Assembly (NCBI RefSeq): GCF_041734645.1
Contig: NZ_CP162010.1
Location: 1,364,001-1,428,000 of the forward strand
Length of the DNA stretch: 64,000 nucleotides
Source of the DNA: Rodentibacter sp901420285
Lineage (GTDB): Bacteria; Pseudomonadota; Gammaproteobacteria; Enterobacterales; Pasteurellaceae
Direction of reading: 5' to 3'
Shown here: one piece after another, positions 50,270 through 59,933 of the stretch
How positions within the stretch are numbered: position 1 is the stretch's first letter
Layout of the letters: each line of letters opens with the position of its first letter
The notes under the pieces: model-generated
Seen by the model: only the letters and a program-made list of their open reading frames with translations
What the model was told of the DNA's origin: nothing
Database searches by the model: none
Position numbers and translations under genes: made by a program

Positions 50270-51094
50270 TTAGAGTTGAATATTTCCATCGTAAATATGA
50301 ACAGCATCGCCCGTCATATAAAGCGGATGGCCTTCGCCTTGCCATTCAATGATAAGGCTGCCGCCCGGTAAATCCACTTGCACTTTACTGTCTAATAAGC
50401 CTTGCATGATACCCACTGCCGCTGCTGCACAAGCGCCGCTGCCGCAGGCTTGGGTTTCGCCGGCACCGCGTTCGTACACGCGCAGTTTGATGTGACCGCG
50501 ATTGAGAATTTGCATAAAACCCGCATTTACCCGTTCGGGGAAACGTTCGTGGTTTTCCAGCAGTGGCCCGAGTTGCTCTACCTTTGCCGTGCAAATATCT
50601 TCCACTTGCACCACACAATGCGGGTTGCCCATGGATACTGCGCCACACAGGACGGTTTGGATTTCGGTACGCAAAATGTAATTTTTTTCGAATTTATTGG
50701 CGCTAAAAGGAATTTTTGCCGGTTCCCAAATGGGTTCACCCATATTAACGCGAACTTGCCCGTCGTCTTTCACGGTTAAAATCATTTTGCCTTTTTGCGT
50801 GCTCACCGAAATGTCTTTTTTGTCGATTAAACCTTTTAGTCTCACAAAGCGGGCAAAACAACGCGCACCGTTACCGCATTGGGACACTTCGCTACCATCG
50901 GCATTAAAAATACGATAATGAAAATCAAGTTCGGGATCATAAGGCGGTTCGACAATCAGAAGTTGATCAAACCCGATGCCGCGGTGGCGATCGGAAAGAC
51001 GTTTGATGATTTCGGGCGTGAAATACACGTTTTGCGTAATGGCGTCCACCACCACAAAATCATTGCCTAAACCGTGCATCTTGGAAAACTGCAT
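50270..51094 (-). CDS. dapF: Diaminopimelate epimerase
   Basis: Interconverts LL- and meso-diaminopimelate for peptidoglycan and lysine. In 274 residues both catalytic cysteines are present: Cys73 in SQCGNGARC and Cys217 in ETQACGSGAC. It is monocistronic on the minus strand; the gap to lexA holds a motif palindrome. Confidence 0.98.
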   Translation of the reverse strand: MQFSKMHGLGNDFVVVDAITQNVYFTPEIIKRLSDRHRGIGFDQLLIVEPPYDPELDFHYRIFNADGSEVSQCGNGARCFARFVRLKGLIDKKDISVSTQKGKMILTVKDDGQVRVNMGEPIWEPAKIPFSANKFEKNYILRTEIQTVLCGAVSMGNPHCVVQVEDICTAKVEQLGPLLENHERFPERVNAGFMQILNRGHIKLRVYERGAGETQACGSGACAAAAVGIMQGLLDSKVQVDLPGGSLIIEWQGEGHPLYMTGDAVHIYDGNIQL

Positions 51095-51250
51095 TTCCTG
51101 TCCTTAATTCTTAAAAAATGATTGCTCGGCATTATAGTGAGCAAGCAGCGGAATGGCAAATGAGCAAGACGTCGGTGGTTGAAAGAAAAAACGACGCTTA
51201 ACCGGTCGAGGTGTAAGTTATTTCGGCCGTTTTGCCGAACGCTTAAAATA

Positions 51251-51282
51251 GCACCGCATTGGAACTGCTCCCAATGCGGTGC
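51251..51282. repeat. Inverted pair of the motif between lexA and dapF
   Basis: GCACCGCATTGG (core 51253-51261), a 10-base loop, then CCAATGCGGTGC (core 51272-51280). It is probably the lexA terminator. Confidence 0.85.
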
Positions 51283-51314
51283 TGATTGAGTAAGTCGTTA
51301 TATCGATCTAAAAA

Positions 51315-51941
51315 TTACATCCACGCATTGTTACGAATAATGCCTACCGCAATGCCTTCGATTTCAAAATGCGGTTGCTCTTCCAAATTCACCACAATCG
51401 GTTGAAATTCTTCGTTTTCGGCATGCAGATAAATCACCGAACCTTTGCGTTCCAAACGTTTTACCGTAACTTCATCTTCGATGCGCGCAACCACGATTTG
51501 TCCATTGCGCACGTCCTTAGTGCTGTGTACCGCCAGCAAATCGCCGTCCAATATACCGATATTTTTCATGGATTGCCCATACACTTTAAGCAAGAAATCC
51601 GCTTGCGGTTTGAACATATCCGCATCCACGCGATAGGTTCCTTCGATGTGTTGTTCAGCAAGAATTGGCTCTCCGGCGGCGACGCGACCGATAAGAGGCA
51701 AACCTTCGGGCGCTTCATTGGCACTGTCGTCAGTTAAAATGCGAATACCGCGCGATGCACCCGAAATAATTTCAATCGCGCCTTTACGCGCAAGCGCTTT
51801 TAAGTGCTCTTCCGCCGCATTCGGTGATTTGAAGCCCAATTCGCGCGAAATTTCGGCGCGCGTCGGTGGCATACCGGTGGTTTCCAAATGCCGTTTCAGC
51901 AAATCCAGCACTTCTTGTTGCCTGTTTGTTAGGGGTTTCAT
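51315..51941 (-). CDS. lexA: SOS repressor LexA
   Basis: Represses the SOS regulon and self-cleaves when RecA is activated. The 208-residue form starting at ATG 51941 (MKPLTNRQQEV) has AGGAG five bases upstream; a GTG two codons earlier is less likely. The winged-helix N-terminus, the cleavage site Ala89-Gly90 in VAAGEP, and the catalytic Ser124 (YGQSMKN) and Lys161 (EVTVKRLER) are visible. Two SOS boxes lie immediately upstream. It is divergent from plsB. Confidence 0.98.
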   Translation of the reverse strand: MKPLTNRQQEVLDLLKRHLETTGMPPTRAEISRELGFKSPNAAEEHLKALARKGAIEIISGASRGIRILTDDSANEAPEGLPLIGRVAAGEPILAEQHIEGTYRVDADMFKPQADFLLKVYGQSMKNIGILDGDLLAVHSTKDVRNGQIVVARIEDEVTVKRLERKGSVIYLHAENEEFQPIVVNLEEQPHFEIEGIAVGIIRNNAWM

Positions 51942-51949
51942 GTTCACTC

Positions 51950-51986
51950 CTGTTGTTTTATACAGAAATAGTGTTATTATATACAG
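51950..51986 (-). promoter_or_regulatory. Two LexA (SOS) boxes upstream of lexA
   Basis: CTGT-N8-ACAG at 51950-51965 is a perfect core. GTGT-N8-ACAG at 51971-51986 is one base off. Spacing is 21 bp between equivalent positions, as at E. coli lexA, which also has two boxes. Confidence 0.85.
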
Positions 51987-52097
51987 ACCAAATATGGTTG
52001 CAACCGTTATTTATCGATGAAGAAAAATTTTTATAAGCGCACTGGTCTAATGTGCTAAAATGCCGGCGACTTTTTTATAACAAAAGAGAACATCATT

Positions 52098-54527
52098 ATG
52101 TCAAGTATCGTGAATGCCTATCGCAAATTATTAGAATTTCCTTTGTCGTTCTTGGTCAAAAATAACCCTATCCCAGCCCATCCCGCAGAAGAACTTGCAC
52201 TCAACCTTTCCCAACCCATCGTTTATGTTCTGCCTTATACTTCGCAGACGGATTTTGTCATTTTCCGTCGTAATTGTTTGAACGTCGGATTACCCGATCC
52301 AGCCGAAAATAATGATATTCACGGCACACGCTTACCGCGTTATATCTATTTGGATGAAGGACGTCGCTTTTTTAAGTCGAAAGGTGCAAAAGACGAAACC
52401 ATTCAAGCGTTCAATAAATATTTGGAATTACACCGCACTTTTGCCGACTTAGACGTCCAAATGGTGCCAGTTTCCGTACTTTGGGGACGTTCACCGGGCA
52501 AAGAAGATAAAGCCGGTTTACCGAACTTGCGCTTATTAAACGGCATGCAAAAAACCTTCGCCGCCATTTGGTTCGGTCGCGATACTTTCGTGCGTTTTTC
52601 CCAAGCGGTTTCTTTACGTTATATGGCAAACGAACACGGTGCCGATGAAAAAATGGCGCAAAAATTAGCGCGGGTGGCAAAAATGCACTTTGCACGCCAA
52701 CGTATTTCCGCTACCGGCCCGCGTTTACCGAATCGCGAGGCAATGTTTAACAAATTGTTACAATCCACCGCGATTCGTGCCGCAATTGATGACGAAGCGA
52801 AAAGCAAAAATATCAGCCGCGAAAAAGCGGAAAAAGAAGCCTATAAAATTTTGGATGAAATTGCCGCAGACGTGAGTCATTCCAGCCTGCGCGCGGCAGA
52901 TCGCTTTTTGCGTTGGTTATGGAATAAACTGTATTCCGGCATTAACGTACAAAATGCCGATCGCGTGCGTAAATTGGCACTTGAAGGGCATGAAATCGTC
53001 TATGTACCTTGTCATCGCAGCCACATCGACTATTTATTACTTTCCTACGTGCTTTATCATCAAGGCTTGGTACCGCCGCACATTGCCGCGGGGATCAACT
53101 TAAATTTCTGGCCGGTGGGACGACTTTTCCGTAGCTGGGGCGCGTTTTTTATTCGCCGTACGTTTAAAGGGAATCGTCTTTATTCAGCGATTTTCCGCGA
53201 ATATTTGGCAGAACTTTTCCATCGTGGTTATTCCGTGGAATATTTTATCGAAGGCGGTCGTTCGCGCACCGGTCGTTTGCTTGCTCCCAAAACCGGAATG
53301 ATGTCGATGACCTTACAAGCGTTGCAACATAACCAAACTCGTCCGATTTCCGTGGTGCCGGTGTATGTAGGCTATGAACATGTATTGGAAGTAGATACCT
53401 ACGCGAAAGAATTACGCGGTGCGGCGAAAGAAAAAGAAAACGCCGGTTTAGTGATTCGCGTGATCAAAAAATTACGCAATTTAGGTCAAGGATTCGTTAA
53501 TTTCGGTGAGCCGATTACCTTATCCAATTACCTTAATCAGCATTTCCCGGAATGGAAAGAGCAACATCATGAAGAGAAGCCGCAATGGTTTAATCAAGCG
53601 GTAGATGCGGTATCCAACCAAGTAATGATAAACATCAACAAAGCCGCCGCCGTCAATGCAATGAATCTTGTCGGCACCGCATTACTTTCTTCCCGTCAGC
53701 GTGCGCTTTCTCGCGAACAATTGCTTGAGCAACTCGGCAGTTACCAACAAATGTTGCGAAATGCGCCTTATTCCGAAGATATGCTGAGTCCAACCGATAC
53801 ACCAAAAGCCATGTTAGAACATGTGTTAAGCCTGGATCGAGTCGGCGTGTTGGTGGAAAAAGATAATTTCGGCGAAATTGTTCGCTTGGAACGCGCTTCT
53901 GCCGTGTTGATGACTTATTACCGTAACAACATTCAACACGCTTTCGTATTGCCGTCTTTAGTGGCAAGCATCGTATTGCATTATGAAGCGATTCAAAAAG
54001 ATTTATTGTTGGATGCTGTGAGCAAAATTTATCCGTTCTTGCAAGGCGAATTGTTCTTACATTTCAATCGAGATGAACTAAAAGCACAAATCAGCAAAAT
54101 TATTGATGAATTTACCCGCCAAGAAGTGATTCATTCCAGCGAAAACTTGCTTTCAATCAATCGACCGAAAGTTCGCATCTTGCAGCTCTGGTCCGCCGGT
54201 GTGCGTGAAATTTTGCAACGTTACTACATTACCGTAAGCATTTTGCAAAGAGAACCGCAAATTTCTCGCGCCTTATTGGAAAAAGAAAGCCAATTGGTGG
54301 CGCAACGTCTTTCCGTGTTGCATGGCATTAACGCACCGGAATTCTTCGATAAAGCGGTGTTCTCGACCTTCATCGCGAATTTGAAAGACGAAGGTTACTT
54401 CGATGAACAAGGCAACGGCCATCTTGAGCATTTAAACGCGCTCGCCTCGATTCTTGATCATCTCATTTCTTCCGAAATCAGCCTCACCATTCGCGGCACG
54501 ATGGAAAAAACGGAAAACCCGGAATAA
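52098..54527 (+). CDS. plsB: Glycerol-3-phosphate 1-O-acyltransferase
   Basis: Puts the first acyl chain on sn-glycerol-3-phosphate at the inner membrane. In 809 residues the HX4D active site is His306 and Asp311 in CHRSHIDYL, followed by FFIRRTFKGNRLY and the FIEGGRSRTGR block. GAGAAC lies upstream of ATG 52098. It faces lexA divergently, as in E. coli and H. influenzae, so SOS boxes lie within its upstream region. It carries one standard uptake core at 52432-52440. Confidence 0.97.
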   Translation: MSSIVNAYRKLLEFPLSFLVKNNPIPAHPAEELALNLSQPIVYVLPYTSQTDFVIFRRNCLNVGLPDPAENNDIHGTRLPRYIYLDEGRRFFKSKGAKDETIQAFNKYLELHRTFADLDVQMVPVSVLWGRSPGKEDKAGLPNLRLLNGMQKTFAAIWFGRDTFVRFSQAVSLRYMANEHGADEKMAQKLARVAKMHFARQRISATGPRLPNREAMFNKLLQSTAIRAAIDDEAKSKNISREKAEKEAYKILDEIAADVSHSSLRAADRFLRWLWNKLYSGINVQNADRVRKLALEGHEIVYVPCHRSHIDYLLLSYVLYHQGLVPPHIAAGINLNFWPVGRLFRSWGAFFIRRTFKGNRLYSAIFREYLAELFHRGYSVEYFIEGGRSRTGRLLAPKTGMMSMTLQALQHNQTRPISVVPVYVGYEHVLEVDTYAKELRGAAKEKENAGLVIRVIKKLRNLGQGFVNFGEPITLSNYLNQHFPEWKEQHHEEKPQWFNQAVDAVSNQVMININKAAAVNAMNLVGTALLSSRQRALSREQLLEQLGSYQQMLRNAPYSEDMLSPTDTPKAMLEHVLSLDRVGVLVEKDNFGEIVRLERASAVLMTYYRNNIQHAFVLPSLVASIVLHYEAIQKDLLLDAVSKIYPFLQGELFLHFNRDELKAQISKIIDEFTRQEVIHSSENLLSINRPKVRILQLWSAGVREILQRYYITVSILQREPQISRALLEKESQLVAQRLSVLHGINAPEFFDKAVFSTFIANLKDEGYFDEQGNGHLEHLNALASILDHLISSEISLTIRGTMEKTENPE

Positions 54528-54551
54528 TTTGTCACAAAAAACTGACAAACA

Positions 54552-54595
54552 AAAACAGCACCGCATTGGAAGAAGTTTCAATGCGGTGCTGTTTT
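54552..54595. repeat. Inverted pair of the motif between plsB and the DUF945 gene
   Basis: AAAACAGCACCGCATTG (core 54560-54568), a 10-base loop, then CAATGCGGTGCTGTTTT (core 54579-54587). It has 17-bp perfect arms and lies between convergent genes; it has the form of a two-way terminator. Confidence 0.9.
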
Positions 54596-54664
54596 ATGAC
54601 CTTAATTCCGGCTTTGCGATAGCTACGTCATTCGGATAAATTGCTACAAATCGGGTTGCTTGCG

Positions 54665-56683
54665 TTAATCATCGACATGATCTTGTTCAACTTCATTTTC
54701 AAGCTCTTGGGAAGATTTGCCGTTAATGAAATAGCCATTTTCATTTTTTTCAAGTTTCAACACATAATTATCGTTGTCCACCACAAAGGCTTGCGATAAT
54801 TCACCTTGCGGTTTCACACTTTCTCGGAATAATTGCCAAAATGGGCTTTGCGCTTTAATGGTATTAGTCTTTTCATCAGCGTCGTCGATTAACGCCTTAT
54901 TAACGGCAAGGTTGAGAGAGCCCTCAACATGATTGAACAAGAAGTTGTGAATATCCGTTTTTTGTTTTTCCTCCAATGCTTTGTTTAGCACACCGTCAGC
55001 GTTTAATTCAATCGGATAGGCTTTGGTTTCAGGATAAGTATTGAGCAAGGCGGTTAACGTGGCGCCATCTACGCTTAAGTCTGGTGCTTTCAATTGATTT
55101 TCATCGTATTGATTACGCGTTTCTTGAGTTAAATAAACCTCACAGAGTGACTTGAAGAGATTCCGGCAAAATGCACCTTGAAGATAGCTTTTATAATGCT
55201 GTAGTCGCACCGGCAATGAAACCGCAGCCTCTTCGAATTGCATGCCCTCGGAAGGCAGTGCAAGTCTTTTCGCATTTACACGAATATTTCCATTATATTG
55301 TTCATCTTCCAACGCTTCACTTTGCAAATGAAATTGAACGTCCTCCAGATCCAGCACCGCATTGGCATCGTTAAATGCTTGTAGCGCTGCACTGAATTCT
55401 GCGCTGCCGTGAAATTCCCTCGCCCATTTTTCTTTCAACTTCAATAATTCTTTATTATCTTTCGTCGGAGGCGTTTCAACGGATAAAGAATCTAAAAAGA
55501 ATGGAATCAAAGCAAGTTCATTGCTCAAATTATAAGCATTCAATTTCCCCGAAAAATATCCGCCACTCGCCTTCCATTTCAAACCTTCGCCTTCTTGCAT
55601 TTGTTTTACGCTTTCCACCTTCAGGGAAAAATCTAAATTTGCATTGGTGAGATCGCGATTATCCAATTTGACTATCACCTCGCCATTTTGCAGATTGAAA
55701 TATGGTTGCTGATTTTTCGGTGCGTTTACCGAAAGTACGGAAAGTTTGCTATCGAAGGAATCGTTTTGCGTCAATAAGATCACAAGCCAGTTGATTCCGG
55801 CTTTTAGGTTTTGATTTTTTAGTTCAAGCTTTTTAAATTCATCGTAAAAATTGATCGAACTAGCCACACCATACTGGTTAACAGTGAGATTTAATCCGCC
55901 GAACGTAGTTTGGCTTTCTTCGGTAATACGGTTTTTATTGGAAATTCGTAAAATATCGCTGCTAAATTTGGTATTAAGATTACGTTTAGCCTGATTATTC
56001 TCATCATTTTTGCGACTAAAAACATAAGTGGCATTTTTAAGTTGAAGACGCGTATTTTCACCATTTAACAACACAAGCTCGGCATTTTCTGCCATAAATT
56101 CCGCATCGACCAAGTCATATTGTCGGCTACTGACCGGCAGGAGTCGAATCCGGCCTTCAATTTTTTCTACTCGGCTTTCTTTATCATAATTGAACCCGCT
56201 TAAACGGGTTTTCAGCTCTATTTCATTATCGTTAAGAAAATTTAACGACATCGTCATTTGCTGCGGTTTATTGGCAAAATCACGAAATTCCATTGAAATA
56301 TCCGACTGTAAATAATCGCCTACCGGAGAAAATTTACTGTTAATCGTATTTTTATCCAACGCAATATTTAAGCTTTTGTTAAGCCGACGAACGAACTGAT
56401 CCGATAATTTAGATTCGGCTGTAATAAAAAAAGGCAGCGCGGTAAGTTTGGCGGAAATGATATCGCTCGCCGCACCATCGCTATCTTGCACACTGAACGT
56501 GAGCTCGCGACTTAAAAAATTTTTGTTACTTTCCGTTACATTTAATATTGCCTGATTATCTAAAGAATACGGGAAATTCTGCAACAGCTGATCTACTTTA
56601 TAGTTGGTATAAAACTGTGCGCCCATGCCGACAAACGCAATCAAGGCGGTGAGAGTTAAAGTGATTTTTTTTCTTTTAGTCAT
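54665..56683 (-). CDS. DUF945 (YdgA-like) membrane-anchored protein
   Basis: A 672-residue protein with an N-terminal signal anchor (residues about 7-25, ITLTLTALIAFVGMGAQFY) and a long, mostly polar, beta-rich remainder with many Asn and Leu residues, consistent with the DUF945/YdgA family. YdgA-like proteins in E. coli are about 500 residues, so this one is longer. A long repetitive beta fold in the periplasm is likely, function unknown. The C-terminus is acidic (NEVEQDHVDD). One in-gene ACCGCATTG is at 55356-55364. Confidence 0.75.
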   Translation of the reverse strand: MTKRKKITLTLTALIAFVGMGAQFYTNYKVDQLLQNFPYSLDNQAILNVTESNKNFLSRELTFSVQDSDGAASDIISAKLTALPFFITAESKLSDQFVRRLNKSLNIALDKNTINSKFSPVGDYLQSDISMEFRDFANKPQQMTMSLNFLNDNEIELKTRLSGFNYDKESRVEKIEGRIRLLPVSSRQYDLVDAEFMAENAELVLLNGENTRLQLKNATYVFSRKNDENNQAKRNLNTKFSSDILRISNKNRITEESQTTFGGLNLTVNQYGVASSINFYDEFKKLELKNQNLKAGINWLVILLTQNDSFDSKLSVLSVNAPKNQQPYFNLQNGEVIVKLDNRDLTNANLDFSLKVESVKQMQEGEGLKWKASGGYFSGKLNAYNLSNELALIPFFLDSLSVETPPTKDNKELLKLKEKWAREFHGSAEFSAALQAFNDANAVLDLEDVQFHLQSEALEDEQYNGNIRVNAKRLALPSEGMQFEEAAVSLPVRLQHYKSYLQGAFCRNLFKSLCEVYLTQETRNQYDENQLKAPDLSVDGATLTALLNTYPETKAYPIELNADGVLNKALEEKQKTDIHNFLFNHVEGSLNLAVNKALIDDADEKTNTIKAQSPFWQLFRESVKPQGELSQAFVVDNDNYVLKLEKNENGYFINGKSSQELENEVEQDHVDD

Positions 56684-56733
56684 ACTATCTTCCGAGCAAC
56701 ATAAAATCGCAATAATAAATCGAACAGAAAAAT

Positions 56734-56764
56734 TGACCGCGCTCTCCGGAAAAAGCGCGGTCGA
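56734..56764 (-). terminator. Terminator after adk
   Basis: The hairpin GACCGCGCT ... AGCGCGGTC is followed on the minus strand by AATTTTTCTG, about 15 bp past the adk stop. Confidence 0.8.
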
Positions 56765-56778
56765 TATCAGAGACGTTT

Positions 56779-57423
56779 TTAGCCTAAAATTTTATCTAAT
56801 TCTTGGCTTACGGCTTCTACTTTTTGCGTACCATCCAAACGGAAATATTGCGTGTTACCTGCTTTTGCTTCGGCTTGGTAATAATCTACCAGCGGTTGCG
56901 TTTGTTTATGATAAACCGCTAAACGATCTAACACGGTTTCCGGTTTATCATCGGCACGGATAATTAAATCTTCGCCGGTTACATCGTCTTTGCCTTCCAC
57001 TTTCGGTGGGTTATAAACGATATGATAAGAACGGCCGGATGCTTGGTGTACGCGGCGACCGCTCATGCGTTCAACAATCACTTCATCCGGTACGTCGAAT
57101 TCTAAAACATAGTCGATTTTCACACCGGAATCTTTCAATGCATCCGCTTGAGGAATCGTGCGCGGAAAGCCATCTAACAGAAAACCATTAGCACAGTCAG
57201 GTTGTGCAATGCGGTCTTTTACCAACGCAACGGTTAATTCGTCGGGAACCAACTTACCTTCATCCATCAACGCTTTCGCTTGTTTGCCCAATGCGGTGCC
57301 CGCTTTGATTGCCGCGCGGAACATATCGCCCGTTGAAATTTGCGGAATACCGAATTTGTTCATTATAAATTGCGCTTGCGTACCTTTGCCTGCTCCCGGC
57401 GCGCCTAAAAGAATAATTTTCAT
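56779..57423 (-). CDS. adk: Adenylate kinase
   Basis: Interconverts ATP plus AMP and two ADP. The start at 57423 (MKIILLGAPGAGKGTQA) gives 214 residues, the standard long-lid form; four further codons upstream are not needed. The P-loop GAPGAGKGT and LLDGFPRTIPQA motifs are visible. It carries two CAATGCGGT copies (57207-57215, 57289-57297). Confidence 0.98.
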   Translation of the reverse strand: MKIILLGAPGAGKGTQAQFIMNKFGIPQISTGDMFRAAIKAGTALGKQAKALMDEGKLVPDELTVALVKDRIAQPDCANGFLLDGFPRTIPQADALKDSGVKIDYVLEFDVPDEVIVERMSGRRVHQASGRSYHIVYNPPKVEGKDDVTGEDLIIRADDKPETVLDRLAVYHKQTQPLVDYYQAEAKAGNTQYFRLDGTQKVEAVSQELDKILG

Positions 57424-57480
57424 AGAAATCTCCATTAATCAATCGGATAAATAAAACCCGGCTAAGATACTGATAAAGCG

Positions 57481-57530
57481 AAGTGCGGTCAAATTTTTTA
57501 TGGCCTTTTCCGTAAAATTTGACCGCACTT
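57481..57530. repeat. Inverted pair of the standard uptake core upstream of adk
   Basis: AAGTGCGGTCAAATTTT at the left (core 57481-57489) and its complement ending in ACCGCACTT (core 57522-57530). This is the classical Haemophilus-type paired signal, with a 32-base gap between cores. It was probably the yidE terminator before the IS element separated them. Confidence 0.88.
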
Positions 57531-57551
57531 TAATCGTATGAGCGATGCGGA

Positions 57552-57559
57552 ATTTTTTA
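57552..57559. repeat. Left target-site duplication of the IS element
   Basis: ATTTTTTA, identical to 58273-58280 on the other side of the element. The right copy contains the yidE stop codon (TTA on plus, TAA on minus). Confidence 0.9.
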
Positions 57560-58272
57560 GGGGCTGACGTAGATTAGCAGTTAGGCTAGGCTACGAAAAT
57601 GCAGATAACCAATTGTAAATTAAGCAAGAGAGTTCAAAAGAAACTACTTGAATTTTTTGTACTCCAAGTTACCGCCCGTTCCGCTGCCGATATTTTGGGC
57701 ATTCAGCCCAACTCCGCTATTCTGTTCTACCGCAAAATTAGTATGGTTATCAGCCATTATCTGGCCTTGGTTGCCGATGAGGTTTTTGAGGGCCCTGTCG
57801 AGTTGGACGAAAGCTATTTCGGCGGATAGCGTAAAGGCAGACATGGTCGCGGCGCGGCAGGAAAAGTGGTTATCTTTGGCATTCTGAAACGCAACGGACG
57901 GGTCTATACCGTTGTCGTAGATAATGCCAAGTCTGATACTTTGATGCCTGTTATCAAACAGAAAATCATGCCGGACAGCATTGTTTACACGGATAGCCTG
58001 AGCAGCTATGACAAGCTGGACGTGACCGGTTTCATCCATTACCGCATCAACCATTTCAAGGAATTTGCCGACCGTCAGAACCACATTAACGGCATTGAGA
58101 ATTTTTGGAATCAGGCAAAACGTGTCTTGCGCAAATACAACGGAATTGATCGCAAATCCTTCCCGCTGTTCTTGAAAGAATGCGAATTTCGGTTTAACTT
58201 CGGCACACCGTCTCAACAGCTTAAAATTCTGCGGGATTGGTGTGGAATTTAGGGCTAACCTACGTCAGCCCC
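57560..58272 (+). mobile_element. IS1016-like insertion sequence (IS1595 family)
   Basis: A 713-bp element with terminal inverted repeats GGGGCTGACGTAGATTAGC (left) and its complement at the right end with one mismatch. It is flanked by an exact 8-bp duplication, ATTTTTTA. It carries one transposase frame interrupted by an amber codon. Family assignment rests on the transposase and on the ends, which match what I recall for IS1016. Confidence 0.93.
57599..58252 (+). pseudogene. IS1016-type transposase with internal amber codon
   Basis: A DDE-type IS1595-family transposase. The N-terminal part runs from ATG 57599 to ...VELDESYFGG, then TAG at 57827-57829, after which the same frame continues RKGRHGRGAAGKVVIFG... 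to the natural end DWCGI at 58250. No frameshift is needed; only the stop breaks it. The DE of DESYFGG and the later YTDSLSSYD and NHINGIENFWNQAKR segments mark the catalytic core. Unless the stop is suppressed the protein is inactive, so the copy would move only with help from another one. Confidence 0.9.
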
Positions 58273-58277
58273 ATTTT

Positions 58278-59933
58278 TTATGCGACCCAAAGCAGCACCG
58301 CTAATAATTGCGGCGAAATAATTCGCAAGAACATGACGAGAGGGTAAACCGTCGCATATGAAAGCGAAGCGGCGCCGTTGTCTTCTTTCATTTCATTGGC
58401 GAAAGCGAGCGCGGGAGGATCGGTCATAGAACCGGCAAGTAAGCCGCAGATACTTAAATAGTTCAATTTGGCGTAAAGACGGGCAATAACACCGACAATC
58501 ATTAACGGAACAAAGGTGATGAAAATACCGTAGCCCATCCATTCAAGACCGGAACCGTTCACTAACGTATCGATAAAATTACCGCCCGATTTTAATCCGA
58601 CTACCGCCAAGAAAAGCACGATGCCGATTTCACGTAATGCCAAGTTCGCACTTGGTGGCATAAACCAGTAAAGTTTACCGATGCTACCGATTCGGGCAAG
58701 AATAAGCGCAACGACTAGCGGTCCACCGGCCAAACCGAGTTTGAGGGCGACAGGAAAACCGGGAATATAAAACGGAATAGAGCCGAATAATACCCCCAAT
58801 CCAATCCCGATAAACACCGGTAACATTTGTACTTGCAGGAGTTTTTGTTGTGCATTGCCAATCACCGAAATGGCTTGATTCAATACATCGGTGCGGCCGA
58901 CCATATGCAACACATCACCGAACTGCAAAGAGGTATCGCCGCTTGGAACCAGTTCTACGCCGGCCCGATTTAAACGGGAAATCACCACGCCATATTTGGA
59001 ATGTACGTTAAGAGCACGAATTTTCTTGCCCAGTACCTTTTCGTTAGTCACCACCACGCGTTCAGCTCGAATTTCCCCGCTGGCGGAAAGTACCGGCATA
59101 TCCACTTCTTCACCGATAACAAGTCGCATTTTTCTTAATGCATGATCATCGCCAACCAAATGAAGCACGTCATCCAGATGAATTTCCGTATCCGCTTTCG
59201 GCACGATGACATTTTCGCCACGCTTTAAGCGGGAACATACGACATCCTCTTCCTCAAAACCGGGAATTTCAAGCAAACCTAAACCGTCTAAATTATGGTT
59301 GGTCACTTTCACGGAAATAGTATGCAAACTTTCTTTGTCATAACCGCTTTCTTGATTAAAACGATTAGCTTCCTCGTCAATTTTGATTTTAAAAAACAAG
59401 CGAATCAACCACATAACCAGTAAAATTCCGCAAATCCCGAAAGGATAAGCCATCGCGTAAGCCATCCCCATGGTTGACGTGGCATGGCTTAAACCGAGTT
59501 CCGTTAAAATTTGTTGTCCCGCACCAAGCGAAGGCGTATTGGTAATCGCACCGGAATAAATCCCCAAAGCGATGTCCAGCGGTACGCCAATGGCTTTGGT
59601 GAGTACGACAACAGAAACCGACCCCAACACCACGATTAAGATTGCTAACCCGTTGAGCTTTAAGCCCGATTTTCGCAAAGAGGCAAAAAATCCGGGGCCA
59701 ACTTGAATCCCAATGGTATAAACGAACAAAATTAAACCGAATTCTTGAATAAAATGTAGTGTGTGAGAATCAAGAGTAATTCCGTATTGGTTGGTAAAAT
59801 GGGCAACAATAATACCGCCGAACAACACCCCACCGATGCCTAAACCCACTCCTTTAATCTTCCAATGTCCAATCCATAAACCTATCACGGCAACGAGGGC
59901 AAGAAGACTAATGGTGATTGCAATATCACTCAT
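58278..59933 (-). CDS. yidE: YidE-type putative transporter (AspT/AAE family)
   Basis: A 551-residue membrane protein of the aspartate-alanine exchanger family with N- and C-terminal membrane halves of about five helices each and two central RCK_C (TrkA-C) domains (DGLGLLEIPGFEEEDVVCSRL and NVHSKYGVVISRLNRAG, in pieces). The FVYTIGIQVGPGF and repeated ITNTPSLGAGQ / SMTDPPALAF motifs identify the family. The substrate is unknown. The IS1016-like element is inserted exactly at its 3' end; the duplicated target keeps the stop codon intact. It lies upstream of adk on the same strand. Confidence 0.9.
   Translation of the reverse strand: MSDIAITISLLALVAVIGLWIGHWKIKGVGLGIGGVLFGGIIVAHFTNQYGITLDSHTLHFIQEFGLILFVYTIGIQVGPGFFASLRKSGLKLNGLAILIVVLGSVSVVVLTKAIGVPLDIALGIYSGAITNTPSLGAGQQILTELGLSHATSTMGMAYAMAYPFGICGILLVMWLIRLFFKIKIDEEANRFNQESGYDKESLHTISVKVTNHNLDGLGLLEIPGFEEEDVVCSRLKRGENVIVPKADTEIHLDDVLHLVGDDHALRKMRLVIGEEVDMPVLSASGEIRAERVVVTNEKVLGKKIRALNVHSKYGVVISRLNRAGVELVPSGDTSLQFGDVLHMVGRTDVLNQAISVIGNAQQKLLQVQMLPVFIGIGLGVLFGSIPFYIPGFPVALKLGLAGGPLVVALILARIGSIGKLYWFMPPSANLALREIGIVLFLAVVGLKSGGNFIDTLVNGSGLEWMGYGIFITFVPLMIVGVIARLYAKLNYLSICGLLAGSMTDPPALAFANEMKEDNGAASLSYATVYPLVMFLRIISPQLLAVLLWVA

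Noticed and set aside
57644..58216. 190-codon open frame antisense to the transposase
   Set aside because: A mirror of the transposase reading frame, with no homology of its own.
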